NCBI RefSeq assembly: GCF_001026905.1
Contig: NZ_LAQL01000012.1
Span: forward strand, 1-64,000
DNA from: Kiloniella spongiae
GTDB lineage: Bacteria; Pseudomonadota; Alphaproteobacteria; Kiloniellales; Kiloniellaceae
Length of the DNA stretch: 64,000 nt
Reading direction: 5' to 3'
Shown here: positions 44,700-54,449 of the stretch, in pieces
Layout of the letters: every line of letters begins with the position of its first letter
How positions within the stretch are numbered: the first letter of the stretch is position 1
Translations under genes and position numbers: made by a program
The notes under the pieces: model-generated
Database searches by the model: none
What the model was told of the DNA's origin: nothing
Seen by the model: the letters and a program-made list of their open reading frames with translations, nothing else

Positions 44700-44852
44700 C
44701 CAATAACCCTTTTCCTTTCACAATTTTGTCAGAAGGCTGTGTCCGCCCTGTGAACTGCATTCCAGCGTAGAGACAAAAAGCAGAGCTATTCTGCTGCTTT
44801 GGGCCAGCGCGTGGCTTATCACGGTGATCACAACCACCTAAAACACTAAGGT

Positions 44853-46328
44853 TTGACATCTTTTGTGCACTGGAAATTACCCCCCAATGCATGCCATATG
44901 GAGTTCAAGAATTTATTGAATCTGCTATGGAGGCACCCCGTGTTGTTTGATTGTCGTGGACACGCAGTAACAGCTTTGAATCAAAACGCCGTTGATCACT
45001 TTGACAATACAGTCTCCCTCTTTCTCGCCCATTCAAAGAAAACACCCGATGCGCTCGGCCTGACCCTCGCCGCCGACCCACAAATGGTTCTGGCGCTGAT
45101 TGCCAAGGGCTTCTTCTACAAGATGCTGGCCAAGGTCGAAACAGACCCCGTCGCACTGGAATCCCTGTTCAAAGCAAAGCTGTCGGTCAGAGAGCGTGGC
45201 GCCAACCACCGCGAAAGCGAGCTGTTAACTGCCCTCGAAGAATGGTGTTATGGCAACCTCGACAAAGCAATCGTCAGACTGGATGCCTTACTGGACGATT
45301 ATCCGCTTGATGCCCTGAGTGTAAAGATTACCCACGCCTGTCAGTTTATTCGTGGCCAAAACCACGGCATGCGGGCTTCGACCACCAAAATCATGAGTTC
45401 ATGGAACGAAGGTGTGCGTGACTACGGCTTTATTCTGGGCTGTCACAGCTTTGGTCTGGAAGAAACCGGATCTTATGCGGAAGCAGAGAAAACCGGCAAA
45501 CGCGGCGTAGAGATTGCTCCGAACGATGCATGGGGCACGCACGCCGTCGGCCACGTTTTGGAAATGTCCAATCGCCCGTCCGAGGGGATTAACTGGCTGA
45601 AGCAGTATCAAAACGAGTGGGAGAACTGTAATAACTTCTCGTACCATATGCATTGGCACAAGGCGCTGTTCCATCTTGAGCTGGGGCAAAAAGACGAAGT
45701 TCTTCGCCTGTATGATTCCTACATCCGCAAAGATCAAACTGATGATTTCCGCGATATCAGTAACGGCGTGTCCCTGCTCTATCGTCTGGAACTAGAGGGC
45801 GTCAACGTTGGCAACCGCTGGGAAGAAATGGCCAAGCTGTCCGCCAACCACGTCAACGATCACAGTCTGGCCTTTGCCGATGCGCACTACTTGCTGGCCA
45901 TCCTGAGCAGCGGGAATACCAAAGCCGCCGACGCTTTTATTGAAACCATGCGTGAAAAAGCGCAGGGCGAAGGCACGACACAGGAAATCTTCCGCAACTT
46001 CGGCATGCCACTGGCAAAAGCTATTCATGCCTGCAAAACCGGAAACGACGCGCAGTGTGTTGACCATCTGTTGCCTGTTTTTGATGACCTGCAACAAATC
46101 GGCGGCAGCCACGCCCAACGCGATGTCTTCCACAGGCTGCTGATCGATGCCTCTATACGGGCACAGCGCTATACCACCGCCAAAGATCTTCTCAATACCC
46201 GCCTAAAACAACGTCCAGAAAACCCTTGGGCCTTGAAGAGACTGGCAAAAATTCCTGAAGCTGCAGAACCAGAAAAAGCACCAGAGAAAGTTGGACATAA
46301 AGAACTGGTTTCCAGTTCAGCGCTCTAA
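44853..46328 (+). CDS. TTC38-like tetratricopeptide-repeat protein
   Basis: A 491-residue frame. The start is uncertain: a TTG at 44853, or ATGs at 44887 (out of phase) and 44898 (in phase). The body is helical with TPR-like repeats. It contains WGTHAVGHVLEMSNRPSEG and YHMHWHKALFHLELGQ, which match the tetratricopeptide repeat protein 38 family found in animals and many bacteria. The function is unknown; the conserved His/Trp positions suggest more than a scaffold role. A terminator follows. Confidence 0.82.
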   Translation: MTSFVHWKLPPNACHMEFKNLLNLLWRHPVLFDCRGHAVTALNQNAVDHFDNTVSLFLAHSKKTPDALGLTLAADPQMVLALIAKGFFYKMLAKVETDPVALESLFKAKLSVRERGANHRESELLTALEEWCYGNLDKAIVRLDALLDDYPLDALSVKITHACQFIRGQNHGMRASTTKIMSSWNEGVRDYGFILGCHSFGLEETGSYAEAEKTGKRGVEIAPNDAWGTHAVGHVLEMSNRPSEGINWLKQYQNEWENCNNFSYHMHWHKALFHLELGQKDEVLRLYDSYIRKDQTDDFRDISNGVSLLYRLELEGVNVGNRWEEMAKLSANHVNDHSLAFADAHYLLAILSSGNTKAADAFIETMREKAQGEGTTQEIFRNFGMPLAKAIHACKTGNDAQCVDHLLPVFDDLQQIGGSHAQRDVFHRLLIDASIRAQRYTTAKDLLNTRLKQRPENPWALKRLAKIPEAAEPEKAPEKVGHKELVSSSAL

Positions 46329-46365
46329 CACTAAAATTCCTGATCAGATAATCTGTCTAAAAAGG

Positions 46366-46388
46366 CCCGGTTTGAAACCGGGTTTTTT
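46366..46388 (+). terminator. Intrinsic terminator after the TTC38-like gene
   Basis: CCCGGTT and AACCGGG form a 7-base stem with a 3-base loop, followed by six T. Confidence 0.9.
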
Positions 46389-46481
46389 ATTTCTCTCTCA
46401 TCACAGTGTCTGCCAAAAGCATCTGTTTATCTCATTCCTTTGCCGGTAAAGTGGTCGACTACCAAAAGAGGGAGACGGAAA

Positions 46482-46865
46482 GTGCACGAATTTGACAGTA
46501 TAAACTGGATAGCTGTTCTGGTCGGAACTGTAGTATCGTTTTTAGTTGGATGGGCATGGTACAGCCCGCTGCTATTCGGGAAGAAATGGGCCGAAGGGTC
46601 CGGTGTAGAGCTTGCCAGCGCAGATAAAATGCCTGTCTTTGCCATGATCGCACAGTTACTGGCGCTTTTAGTGCTCTCCATCGTTATCGGCATCACGGCA
46701 GCGAGCAATGCACTCTTTACAGCAATCCTGGCCATACTGGCGGTCGCGTTGTTTATTGCCTCCACTGGAAGCTTCGTCCGCAAATCAACCTATGCCATCA
46801 TCGTTGATTTCTTTTATATCATTCTGGCTGGGGTCGTTATGATTGCCGTACAGGGTTTGCTATAG
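46482..46865 (+). CDS. DUF1761 small membrane protein
   Basis: About 127 residues from the GTG at 46482 with GGGAGACGG just before it; a TTG at 46440 would put that signal inside the gene. It has four helices. The first contains the family motif WIAVLVGTVVSFLVGWAWYS followed by LFGKKWAEG, typical of DUF1761. The function is unknown. Confidence 0.85.
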   Translation: MHEFDSINWIAVLVGTVVSFLVGWAWYSPLLFGKKWAEGSGVELASADKMPVFAMIAQLLALLVLSIVIGITAASNALFTAILAILAVALFIASTGSFVRKSTYAIIVDFFYIILAGVVMIAVQGLL

Positions 46866-46967
46866 GACTGGGGTTATTATGGGCAAGCTTATGTAGCGTA
46901 AGATTTGTTCACACCCGAAAACAATCGCGCTTGTCCAAAAAAAGCCCTTCCACAGACAAGCGATAAT

Positions 46968-47951
46968 TTAGGGACAAAAAACAGAGTTTCGGGCCACCAT
47001 CGCCACAGAGATTACATTTTCGTTTTTGGCATTATTTTTTGTATCTGTTTGCGCAGTATCTTCTGCTGCAAACTTATCATCAATGAAGACCAGTGCTTGC
47101 CCGATCTCATCCCGCCAGAGCTTCCATGTGTGATTGCCGTTGGTAATGCGCAGTTCTGACGGAAGCTTCCTGCTTTTCAGTTCCTTATAAAGCGCAAAGG
47201 TACCTTCGTAGAGGCCAAACCAGTCATCATCCCCTACCGTCAGGTATGTATGGGGGAAGTTCTCAGGCTTAACACTTTCCAACGCGGTAAAAACATTTTC
47301 GCGGTTGAAAATTTCAACTGAAAAAGGATCACCAAAAGCCCCGGCAAAAAGCTTTATCTGAACAGGTTTAAAGATGTTTGCACTTTCAACGTTTGGGAAA
47401 ATCGCCGGACTTAACGCAGCAACCGCGATGAAGTTTTCTGGCGCTTCAAAAGCAAATTTTAATGCGCCGTAACCGCCCATAGACAGTCCGGCAATGGCAC
47501 GTTTTCCTTTACTAACCTTATTGGCAAGAAGCTCTTCCATAATCCCCGGAAGTTCCTGCCCAAGGCCGGATTGAAAGGCCCCGTGCTGCTCTGAATTGAG
47601 ATACCAAGACTTGCCCGCCGAAGGCATGACCACTATCATGGGATCAATTACTCTATCAGCAATAAGAAGATCCAAAGTCTGTGCAACACGGCCCGCTTTT
47701 AACCAATCTCTATGGGATCCACCATAGCCATGTAAAAGGTAAAGAACGGGGTATAACCTGTTATCAAAACAGTACTTTTCGGGTAAATAAATCGAGTAAT
47801 TCGCAGGGATACTAAAACTCGGGAGTGACACTTTCTGATCAGTGATCACGAGACCTTGCGCAAAAGCTGTTAAGGGCCATACCAACCCCAGACAAATAGC
47901 TCCTACAGTTGTTCCTATAAAAGCCAAAAACAGTTTAAATGCTTTACGCAA
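46968..47951 (-). CDS. Secreted alpha/beta-hydrolase (esterase D / PF00756 type)
   Basis: A 327-residue protein with a signal peptide (residues 1-32). LYLLHGYGGSHRDW begins the hydrolase core, GLSMGGYG holds the nucleophile serine, and GNHTWKLW carries the catalytic His. The family includes S-formylglutathione hydrolases, mycolyltransferases and feruloyl esterases. With a signal peptide it acts in the periplasm. It is the second gene after opgC, 24 bases away. A role in trimming or transferring acyl groups on periplasmic glucans is a context-based guess. Confidence 0.85.
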   Translation of the reverse strand: MRKAFKLFLAFIGTTVGAICLGLVWPLTAFAQGLVITDQKVSLPSFSIPANYSIYLPEKYCFDNRLYPVLYLLHGYGGSHRDWLKAGRVAQTLDLLIADRVIDPMIVVMPSAGKSWYLNSEQHGAFQSGLGQELPGIMEELLANKVSKGKRAIAGLSMGGYGALKFAFEAPENFIAVAALSPAIFPNVESANIFKPVQIKLFAGAFGDPFSVEIFNRENVFTALESVKPENFPHTYLTVGDDDWFGLYEGTFALYKELKSRKLPSELRITNGNHTWKLWRDEIGQALVFIDDKFAAEDTAQTDTKNNAKNENVISVAMVARNSVFCP

Positions 47952-47975
47952 GCGTCCCCCTGATAAAAATCTCTC

Positions 47976-49214
47976 TTACTCTGCGGGCTGTGTCGCCCGT
48001 GTGCCCAAATCTGTTTTAGGTTCTGTCACTGGTTCCATCTCTGGCAAGGCAGCTTTATTAGGCACCTGACGCCACGGTGAAGACTTGACCCACCCCATAA
48101 GATACGCAAAGCCTATCAAAATAGCCATGCCGGTAATATTAACAATTGTTAGCCCCAAGGCATCGCGACCAATCTGATCCAGAACAATACCCCCAATCCA
48201 GGACAAGGTCATGCCCAAGAGGAAAACTGGTAGAGCCTGCTGTCCGCATTTGATCAACGGCTTGAAATAGCCGTGTCTCAGGATTTGTTCCCGACCTTTC
48301 AGCAGGGTCACACAAATATAGGCAAGGGCCAGAAAATGTAGCCAGCGCAGCAGACCGAAGTTGGTTTTCTTAAAGCCAAGAATAAGCTCGGCGCGAATAT
48401 CTTTAAGCTCTGGTATCGCGCGCATGATCGGCCAGTTACTAATCGGGATCAGCACAAGCACAAAGATGATACAGGCTATAAGCAGCCACTTGTTCGGCGG
48501 TGGCGCCTTAATCCAGCCCGCAGATATGGCAAAGCCGGTGAAAAACAATAACTGCCAAGCAAACGGATTGAAAAACCACGGACGATCAGAAAAGGGTTCG
48601 GCGGGAAATTCCAACTGCCACTGCCAGCTTGCTGCGTACAGAGCTATCGAAAAAGCAGGGACCAGATAAGGATGTATGCGGGCAAGGAGTATAACCACAG
48701 GTACAAGCGCCAGAACCCCAATATACATAGGCATGATATCAAAAAAATTCGGCACATAAGTCAGCGTAAACAAAGCGCCGAGTGCTTCAGATGTGTTGTT
48801 GAAAAAGTATGGAAGATTAAGCTTGGTAATGTAATTGAAATCAACAAAGTATGCGGTTGCGACAGCACAGACTGTCGCCAGAACAAAAAATAACCCTAAA
48901 TGTGCCATATAAAGCTGAACACAGCGAATGACGATGCGCATCGTTCCCATGAAAAAGCCTGAGCGCCGAAAGGTGCCACCAAAGGCAATTGCTGCAGCAA
49001 AACCGGAGCAGAAAACAAACATTTCAGCCGCATCGCTGGGGCCAAAGCGTGCCGGAATAAACTTTGCCCAATAGTTACCCGGCACATGCGCAACAAAGAT
49101 AATCAGCATGGCAACACCACGGAAAAAGTCCAGCCGTGGATCACGGACTTTTTTTACAGCGGTCGCTGCTGGAGTCAACTTATTCTCTGTTGGTCGTTCG
49201 TTCGTTTTATACAT
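47976..49214 (-). CDS. opgC: OpgC-family membrane acyltransferase
   Basis: A 412-residue protein with about ten helices. RDPRLDFFRGVAMLIIFVAH and RFGPSDAAEMFVFCSGFA are the signature of OpgC. OpgC adds succinyl groups to osmoregulated periplasmic glucans. It is divergent from opgG and opgH, which make the glucan, across 306 bases, which supports the assignment. Confidence 0.88.
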   Translation of the reverse strand: MYKTNERPTENKLTPAATAVKKVRDPRLDFFRGVAMLIIFVAHVPGNYWAKFIPARFGPSDAAEMFVFCSGFAAAIAFGGTFRRSGFFMGTMRIVIRCVQLYMAHLGLFFVLATVCAVATAYFVDFNYITKLNLPYFFNNTSEALGALFTLTYVPNFFDIMPMYIGVLALVPVVILLARIHPYLVPAFSIALYAASWQWQLEFPAEPFSDRPWFFNPFAWQLLFFTGFAISAGWIKAPPPNKWLLIACIIFVLVLIPISNWPIMRAIPELKDIRAELILGFKKTNFGLLRWLHFLALAYICVTLLKGREQILRHGYFKPLIKCGQQALPVFLLGMTLSWIGGIVLDQIGRDALGLTIVNITGMAILIGFAYLMGWVKSSPWRQVPNKAALPEMEPVTEPKTDLGTRATQPAE

Positions 49215-49520
49215 TCACTCTTAGTCCAGCACTCTTTAATTCGGCAATCTTTAATTCGGCCGATTCTCAATTCGTAAAAGAGGTCTCTATAATGAAAATG
49301 ATACCTTATCAACTCCCCGTACAGTAAAGCTTGTTCTCGAACTTGTGATGAGGATTGTATACCCCTTCGCTTTGGGAAAGTTTAAAAAAAACCAATCTAT
49401 TATGGAGAGACACGAAACATAATAAGGTAATAAAAATGCAATGACACAGAAATACCCCTTGAAAAAGCATTACATTTCAGCGACTTCCTCTGTACCAATT
49501 TGAACTTGAACCATTGCACA
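49215..49520. other. Divergent promoter region opgC / opgG
   Basis: 306 bases. A tandem TCTTTAATTCGGC repeat is at 49233-49260. No other gene is seen. Confidence 0.5.
49233..49260. repeat. 15-bp-period tandem duplication
   Basis: TCTTTAATTCGGC at 49233-49245 and again at 49248-49260, upstream of opgC. Confidence 0.8.
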
Positions 49521-51086
49521 ATGAACCGTAGAAAATTTCTTCTCTCCACCGCGGCACTCTCGACCACCGGATTAATGTCAGGTGTCTTAGTCGACTCTTT
49601 TGCTAATGATACTGATAATAAAGGCATCACCCGTTATGGCGATGTCATACAAAAAGCACAGACCCTGTCGCAAACTGCTTACAACAAACCCGAAAGCACG
49701 ATAAGTGATTTCTGGAAAAGTATGTCAGTCGAAGAATTTTCCAAAATCTATTACAACCCCAATAAACCACTTTGGAATGACGGCGGCCCCTATCAACTAC
49801 AGTTTTTCCACCCCGGCGGCCCGTGGTTCCACGATACAGTTGATATAAACTTACAAGAAAACGGCAGCGAAAAAGGTCAAACCATTCAACCCGGCATGTT
49901 CTGGTACGAAGGAAAACAACCTGCCCTATCAGATATGAAAGATCTGCACTTTGCCGGTTTTCGCGTTCATCACCAACTGAACAGCGAATACTATGATGAA
50001 CTGATATCTTTCCTTGGATCCAACTACTTCCGTGTATTGGGCCAAGGACAGCAGTACGGTCTTTCGATAAGAGGACTGGCTATTGATACCGCCGAACCGA
50101 CTGGTGAAGAATTCCCGCTGTTCAAAGAATTCTGGTTAGAGAAACCAGAAAAAGACTCTGACGAAAACAACCTTGTCATCATGGCCCTTATGGACAGTCC
50201 AAGCGTGGCCGGAGCCTATCGCTTCACAATACAACCGGGAAAAGACACAGTTGTTGATATCGAAGTTTCCCTTTTCGCACGCAAAGATATCAACAAGCTT
50301 GGCCTTGCGCCGTTAACAAGCATGTTTCTGTTTGGTGAAAACACCAAGGGATTGGACGATTACAGACCAGAAGTACACGATTCCGACGGCCTGATGGTTT
50401 GCACATCCACAGATGAGTGGATCTGGCGACCGCTTGCGCGCCGCAAGAACCTGACAATTTCAGCCTTTATAGGTGAAAATACGAATGGTTTCGGCCTTTC
50501 CCAGCGTGATAAAAACTTCAATCACTATGGGGATCTGGAATCGCGATACCAAAAACGTCCGAGTATCTGGATAGAGCCCCAAGAGAATTGGGGAAGTGGT
50601 CATGTAGAACTTGTCGAAATTCCTTCGAATTTGGAGACAACAGATAACATTGTGGCCTATTGGGTATCTGATAAACAAATGAAGACTGGTAGCGAATTGC
50701 AATACAGCTACCGATTGACAAGTTATCTGGAATCAGAGCAATGGCCGCCAGCAGGAAAGTCGATGAGTACGCGCGAAGGCCCCGCCAACAGAGCAGGCTT
50801 TTCCTATGGTCATAGTGCACAAGCTCGCTTTTTTGTCGTGGAGTTTGAAAGCACTGAACTTAGCGAGCTTCCCGCAGATAGCCCTATTGAGGCCATATTC
50901 AATTGTCAGGCTGGTAAAATATACGACGTTAAAACGTTTAAAAATACAGAAAACAAGCTGTGGCGTGTCGAGTTCAACATGGAACCGGAAAACGACCAAC
51001 CTTGTGATTTACGCGGTTATCTGAGAATGGGCGATCGCGCCCTGACAGAAACCTGGACTTACCTCTACACAACAAGATATGCCTAA
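49521..51086 (+). CDS. opgG: Periplasmic glucan biosynthesis protein (OpgG/OpgD family)
   Basis: About 521 residues from the ATG at 49521. The N-terminus carries a twin-arginine signal (NRRKFLLSTAAL). Tat export is known for OpgD but not for OpgG of E. coli, so the protein may be nearer OpgD. The mature part (RYGDVIQKAQTLSQTAY, FWYEGKQPALSD, YFRVLGQGQQYGLSIRGLAI) is diagnostic of the MdoG family. It acts on the nascent beta-glucan in the periplasm. OpgH follows 15 bases later. Confidence 0.9.
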   Translation: MNRRKFLLSTAALSTTGLMSGVLVDSFANDTDNKGITRYGDVIQKAQTLSQTAYNKPESTISDFWKSMSVEEFSKIYYNPNKPLWNDGGPYQLQFFHPGGPWFHDTVDINLQENGSEKGQTIQPGMFWYEGKQPALSDMKDLHFAGFRVHHQLNSEYYDELISFLGSNYFRVLGQGQQYGLSIRGLAIDTAEPTGEEFPLFKEFWLEKPEKDSDENNLVIMALMDSPSVAGAYRFTIQPGKDTVVDIEVSLFARKDINKLGLAPLTSMFLFGENTKGLDDYRPEVHDSDGLMVCTSTDEWIWRPLARRKNLTISAFIGENTNGFGLSQRDKNFNHYGDLESRYQKRPSIWIEPQENWGSGHVELVEIPSNLETTDNIVAYWVSDKQMKTGSELQYSYRLTSYLESEQWPPAGKSMSTREGPANRAGFSYGHSAQARFFVVEFESTELSELPADSPIEAIFNCQAGKIYDVKTFKNTENKLWRVEFNMEPENDQPCDLRGYLRMGDRALTETWTYLYTTRYA

Positions 51087-51101
51087 GGCTGGATAAACTG
51101 A

Positions 51102-52946
51102 ATGAGCCATACAACCAACAAACCTTGCAAGATTGACGTCGCGAAAACAAAGCGTAGACGCAGATCTTTGCTTCTCTTGTTGCTCAGCTTAACCGTCGGT
51201 GCACTTAGCACAAATCTAACGCTCAACCTTTTTGAAAACGGCTTGAGTCTGCTCGAAGGCATCTATGTACTTCTCTCAACAATTGCCTTTCTCTGGATCA
51301 GTCAGTCATTCTGGACGTCTATTATCGGCTTTGTCATTCGTGCTTTCCATCACAAAAATGCAGCAAAAACTGTTGCGCCCATCGCACGCGATCTGGATCC
51401 CACAGCCGCGCCAGAAGGCAAAATCGCTATCGTCATGCCCGCCTATAACGAAGATCCTGAGCTGGTTTTTCTGGGGATGGAACAAACGCTTAGGTCCGTA
51501 CAGGCAACAGGACACGGTAATTCGTTTGAGTTCTTCCTTTTAAGCGATACAACAGATCTATCCATTGCTACCCAAGAAGAATCATTGGCGCAGGAATTAC
51601 TGCATCGCTATGTCCTGCAAGGAAAATTCCACTATCGCCGCCGTGAAAAGAACACCCACCGTAAAGTCGGCAATATAAAAGATTTTTGTGATCGTTGGGG
51701 AGATTCTTTCGACTATATGGTTGTGTTGGATGCGGACAGTATCATGTCAGGCGAAACAATCCTGAATATGACCAGAATGATGGATAACAATCCCAAAGCT
51801 GGTTTGATACAAGCACTTCCCCGCGCCATGGGACAAAAAACCCTCTTTGGCCGTCTGACCCAGTTCAATATCAGATTGACAGGGGAGTTGTTCACAACAG
51901 GCCTGAGCTACTGGACAATGAATGACGGCAACTATTGGGGCCATAATGCCATTCTTCGACTGTCGCCTTTCATGGAGCACTGTGACCTTCCCATACTATC
52001 AGGCCAAGGACCTCTATCGGGCGAAATTCTGAGCCATGATTTTGTCGAAGCAGCCTTTTTGCGTCGCGCAGGACAAGACGTCTGGATCTATCCAGAAGGC
52101 AAAGGCAGCTATGAGCAGGTGCCAACCAATATTCTGGATCATATCATTAGGGATCAGCGCTGGTGCCAGGGCAATTTTCAGCACATGCGCCTGATATCGG
52201 AAAAGGGACTTAAAAAAGTTAGCCGAATTCACATGCTTATGGGCGCGATGAGTTATGGTTCCTCTTATCTCTGGATGATGCTATTGTTGATGAGTGCTTT
52301 TTTGGTGACAGAACGCACAATGCCAATCAGTCCGGTTATTCCCCTACCCTACGAATGGTCAATGCTGACGCCCTACACAGCTTCACCTCTGACTTTGTTT
52401 ATCATCGTCATGAGCATGCTGTTTATGCCAAAGGTTTTGGCTCTTCTGCTCGCTTACCGAGAAGCATCGGCATACGGCGGAGTCATTAAACTCACGCTCA
52501 GCAGTATTTTGGAAATGATTTTCTCTGCTATTTCCGCGCCTGTTATTATGATTTTCCACGTTCGTATTATCTCGGCACTGCTGATTGGTAAAACAGTACA
52601 GTGGAATGCACAGAGCCGTAGTGGGCGTAATATTCCATGGAAAGAAGCTTTTAAACAACACAGAGTACATTTGCTCGCCGCTGTTGTGCTTGGTTTTGTT
52701 TATCTAAATCAAGCGCCCGAACTCTTGTTATGGTTAGCGCCGATTTTAACAGGCCTGATTTTTGGTGCCCCCTTGGCCGTTGCTTTTGGACAGGAAAAGA
52801 TTGGTTTGTTTCTACAACGCCATGGCATCCTTCTCATTCCAGAAGAAACCAGCCCTCCCGAAGAATTACCGCTGATATTTACTCGGAATATACAGGAAAG
52901 TGTTCCGCTTGGTTCAACAGAACTTACCGCGAAAGCTGCTGAATAA
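51102..52946 (+). CDS. opgH: Glucans biosynthesis glucosyltransferase
   Basis: A 614-residue inner-membrane GT2 enzyme. A short N-terminal cytoplasmic part with helices precedes the catalytic domain (IVMPAYNEDPELVF; VVLDADSIMSG for UDP-glucose and metal; HDFVEAAFLRRAG; RDQRWCQGNFQHM for the acceptor). It polymerises beta-1,2-glucose from UDP-glucose across the membrane. It is shorter than E. coli OpgH (about 850 residues) because the long N- and C-terminal extensions are reduced. It is translated with opgG. Confidence 0.92.
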   Translation: MSHTTNKPCKIDVAKTKRRRRSLLLLLLSLTVGALSTNLTLNLFENGLSLLEGIYVLLSTIAFLWISQSFWTSIIGFVIRAFHHKNAAKTVAPIARDLDPTAAPEGKIAIVMPAYNEDPELVFLGMEQTLRSVQATGHGNSFEFFLLSDTTDLSIATQEESLAQELLHRYVLQGKFHYRRREKNTHRKVGNIKDFCDRWGDSFDYMVVLDADSIMSGETILNMTRMMDNNPKAGLIQALPRAMGQKTLFGRLTQFNIRLTGELFTTGLSYWTMNDGNYWGHNAILRLSPFMEHCDLPILSGQGPLSGEILSHDFVEAAFLRRAGQDVWIYPEGKGSYEQVPTNILDHIIRDQRWCQGNFQHMRLISEKGLKKVSRIHMLMGAMSYGSSYLWMMLLLMSAFLVTERTMPISPVIPLPYEWSMLTPYTASPLTLFIIVMSMLFMPKVLALLLAYREASAYGGVIKLTLSSILEMIFSAISAPVIMIFHVRIISALLIGKTVQWNAQSRSGRNIPWKEAFKQHRVHLLAAVVLGFVYLNQAPELLLWLAPILTGLIFGAPLAVAFGQEKIGLFLQRHGILLIPEETSPPEELPLIFTRNIQESVPLGSTELTAKAAE

Positions 52947-52961
52947 AAGCTTCGTATTTAT

Positions 52962-54449
52962 CTAGTTAACGTCAATTGATCGAGGAATATCAACGGTCGC
53001 ATTCAGGCCCTGAACGGGTAAATTGATTAAATCAAAATGCCCGTTATGGGCTTGAATAACGCTGTTGACGATACTCAACCCAAGGCCACTGCCCCCAGTT
53101 TCCCTATTTCTAGATTTTTCTAGGCGATAAAAGGGTTTGAGAACATTTTCCATCTCTTCCTCTGGAATGCCCGGCCCTTTATCCATGACTTCAATCAAAA
53201 CGCGACCAGGTTCTATAGTTAAGCTGACCTTTGCCTGAAATCCGTATTTAACTGCATTTGCAACGAGGTTGGTAATGGCGCGTTGTAAAGCTTTGGGTCG
53301 CCCCTTCATATTCCCCTTGAGCATACCATCCAAAGGTACTGACTTTGCCTGAGAACTAAAGACTGTGCCTGTTGTTCTCAGGGTTGGATATTGTATGGGC
53401 ATAAATGTAACAGGCATGCCAACATCGGAAAAATCATCACAAATACTTTGAACGAGCGACACAATTTCAAAGTATTCTTCATCTTCCCTTTCCAAGCCAC
53501 CCTTGAGGAAATCAATCGCATCTCGTGTCATGCCAAGCATTAAATCCAGATCAGCAAGAATCTTGTTACGTAAGCTTTCATCTTCGATATACTCTGCCCG
53601 CAACCTCAAACGTGTGGCTGGTGTACGTAAATCATGAGAGATTGCTGTTAGCATACGCGTTCTCTCATCCAGAACTTCTGCTTTCTCTTTCTGTTCGGCA
53701 GAAAGGCTGTGAGCGATACCTTTCGCCTCTTCTGACCAAAGAACTGTAGCACGCACGTCATCCAGATCATCGCTGCTTTCACTTAATATTTTGAAAGGTC
53801 GAAGTAAGGCCCGGGTTCCAATTGCGTAAAACACACCAGAAAAAGCCATCCCTGCCAGGAAAATCAATAACCACTGGATTTCTGTAATGCGAGCTTTCCA
53901 ATATTTACGACTTGAAACAACTAACCTCTCTCCATTTGAAAAAATAATGAAAAGTTTCGCCCGGCTATCGTGTCGTGCAATTGCAGATACGAGGAAAGTC
54001 AGCTTTGCGGTTAGGTCTTCAGGAGGATAGTCCGACTTGAGGATCCTTTGGCGTGGATTACGATCAAGAAGCTCCAGATAAATGCGTGGATTAGGTCCAT
54101 ACTGTGAGTTGGTATTAAGAAGGGAATAGTCTTCTAAAGACTTTGCCTCATTCAGTTCATCTTGCTTAATCAAAGCAAACTGAACAGCATCCGATCGATT
54201 AAAGTTCTCTACGGAGAGAAGCCTCCGTTCCAACGGCATGCGTGAAATGTCTTCGTAAACCCGTGCTATAACAGGTCCAATCCAGGTCGTTTCTGCTATT
54301 TCAGCTCTACGATTGATAATAGCTCCGACCCCGATTGATGCAAAACTTGCCGCGAGGAAACCACATAAAAAGCCAAAAAGAAGAATTCTGGGGCGTATTT
54401 TGGTCGGGAGATATTTTTCAAATAAACGTATAAACATATCAGCGATCAT
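52962..54449 (-). CDS. Sensor histidine kinase, GtrS-like position
   Basis: A 495-residue membrane kinase with helices near residues 22-44 and 192-212. Between them is a periplasmic sensing domain of about 145 residues with no familiar motif. A HAMP region, HisKA with phospho-acceptor H272 (AISHDLRTP) and HATPase (NLVANAVKYG, DKGPGIPE, GGSGLGLSIV) follow. It overlaps the response regulator by 4 bases. The pair is divergent from a GtsA-like sugar ABC operon, as gtrS/gltR is in Pseudomonas, so control of sugar uptake is likely. The gene order is also consistent with an EnvZ-type osmosensor. Confidence 0.85.
   Translation of the reverse strand: MIADMFIRLFEKYLPTKIRPRILLFGFLCGFLAASFASIGVGAIINRRAEIAETTWIGPVIARVYEDISRMPLERRLLSVENFNRSDAVQFALIKQDELNEAKSLEDYSLLNTNSQYGPNPRIYLELLDRNPRQRILKSDYPPEDLTAKLTFLVSAIARHDSRAKLFIIFSNGERLVVSSRKYWKARITEIQWLLIFLAGMAFSGVFYAIGTRALLRPFKILSESSDDLDDVRATVLWSEEAKGIAHSLSAEQKEKAEVLDERTRMLTAISHDLRTPATRLRLRAEYIEDESLRNKILADLDLMLGMTRDAIDFLKGGLEREDEEYFEIVSLVQSICDDFSDVGMPVTFMPIQYPTLRTTGTVFSSQAKSVPLDGMLKGNMKGRPKALQRAITNLVANAVKYGFQAKVSLTIEPGRVLIEVMDKGPGIPEEEMENVLKPFYRLEKSRNRETGGSGLGLSIVNSVIQAHNGHFDLINLPVQGLNATVDIPRSIDVN

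Noticed and set aside
44671-44892. 73-codon frame overlapping the YeeE/YedE start
   Set aside because: It overlaps the better supported start of the transporter and has no recognisable sequence.
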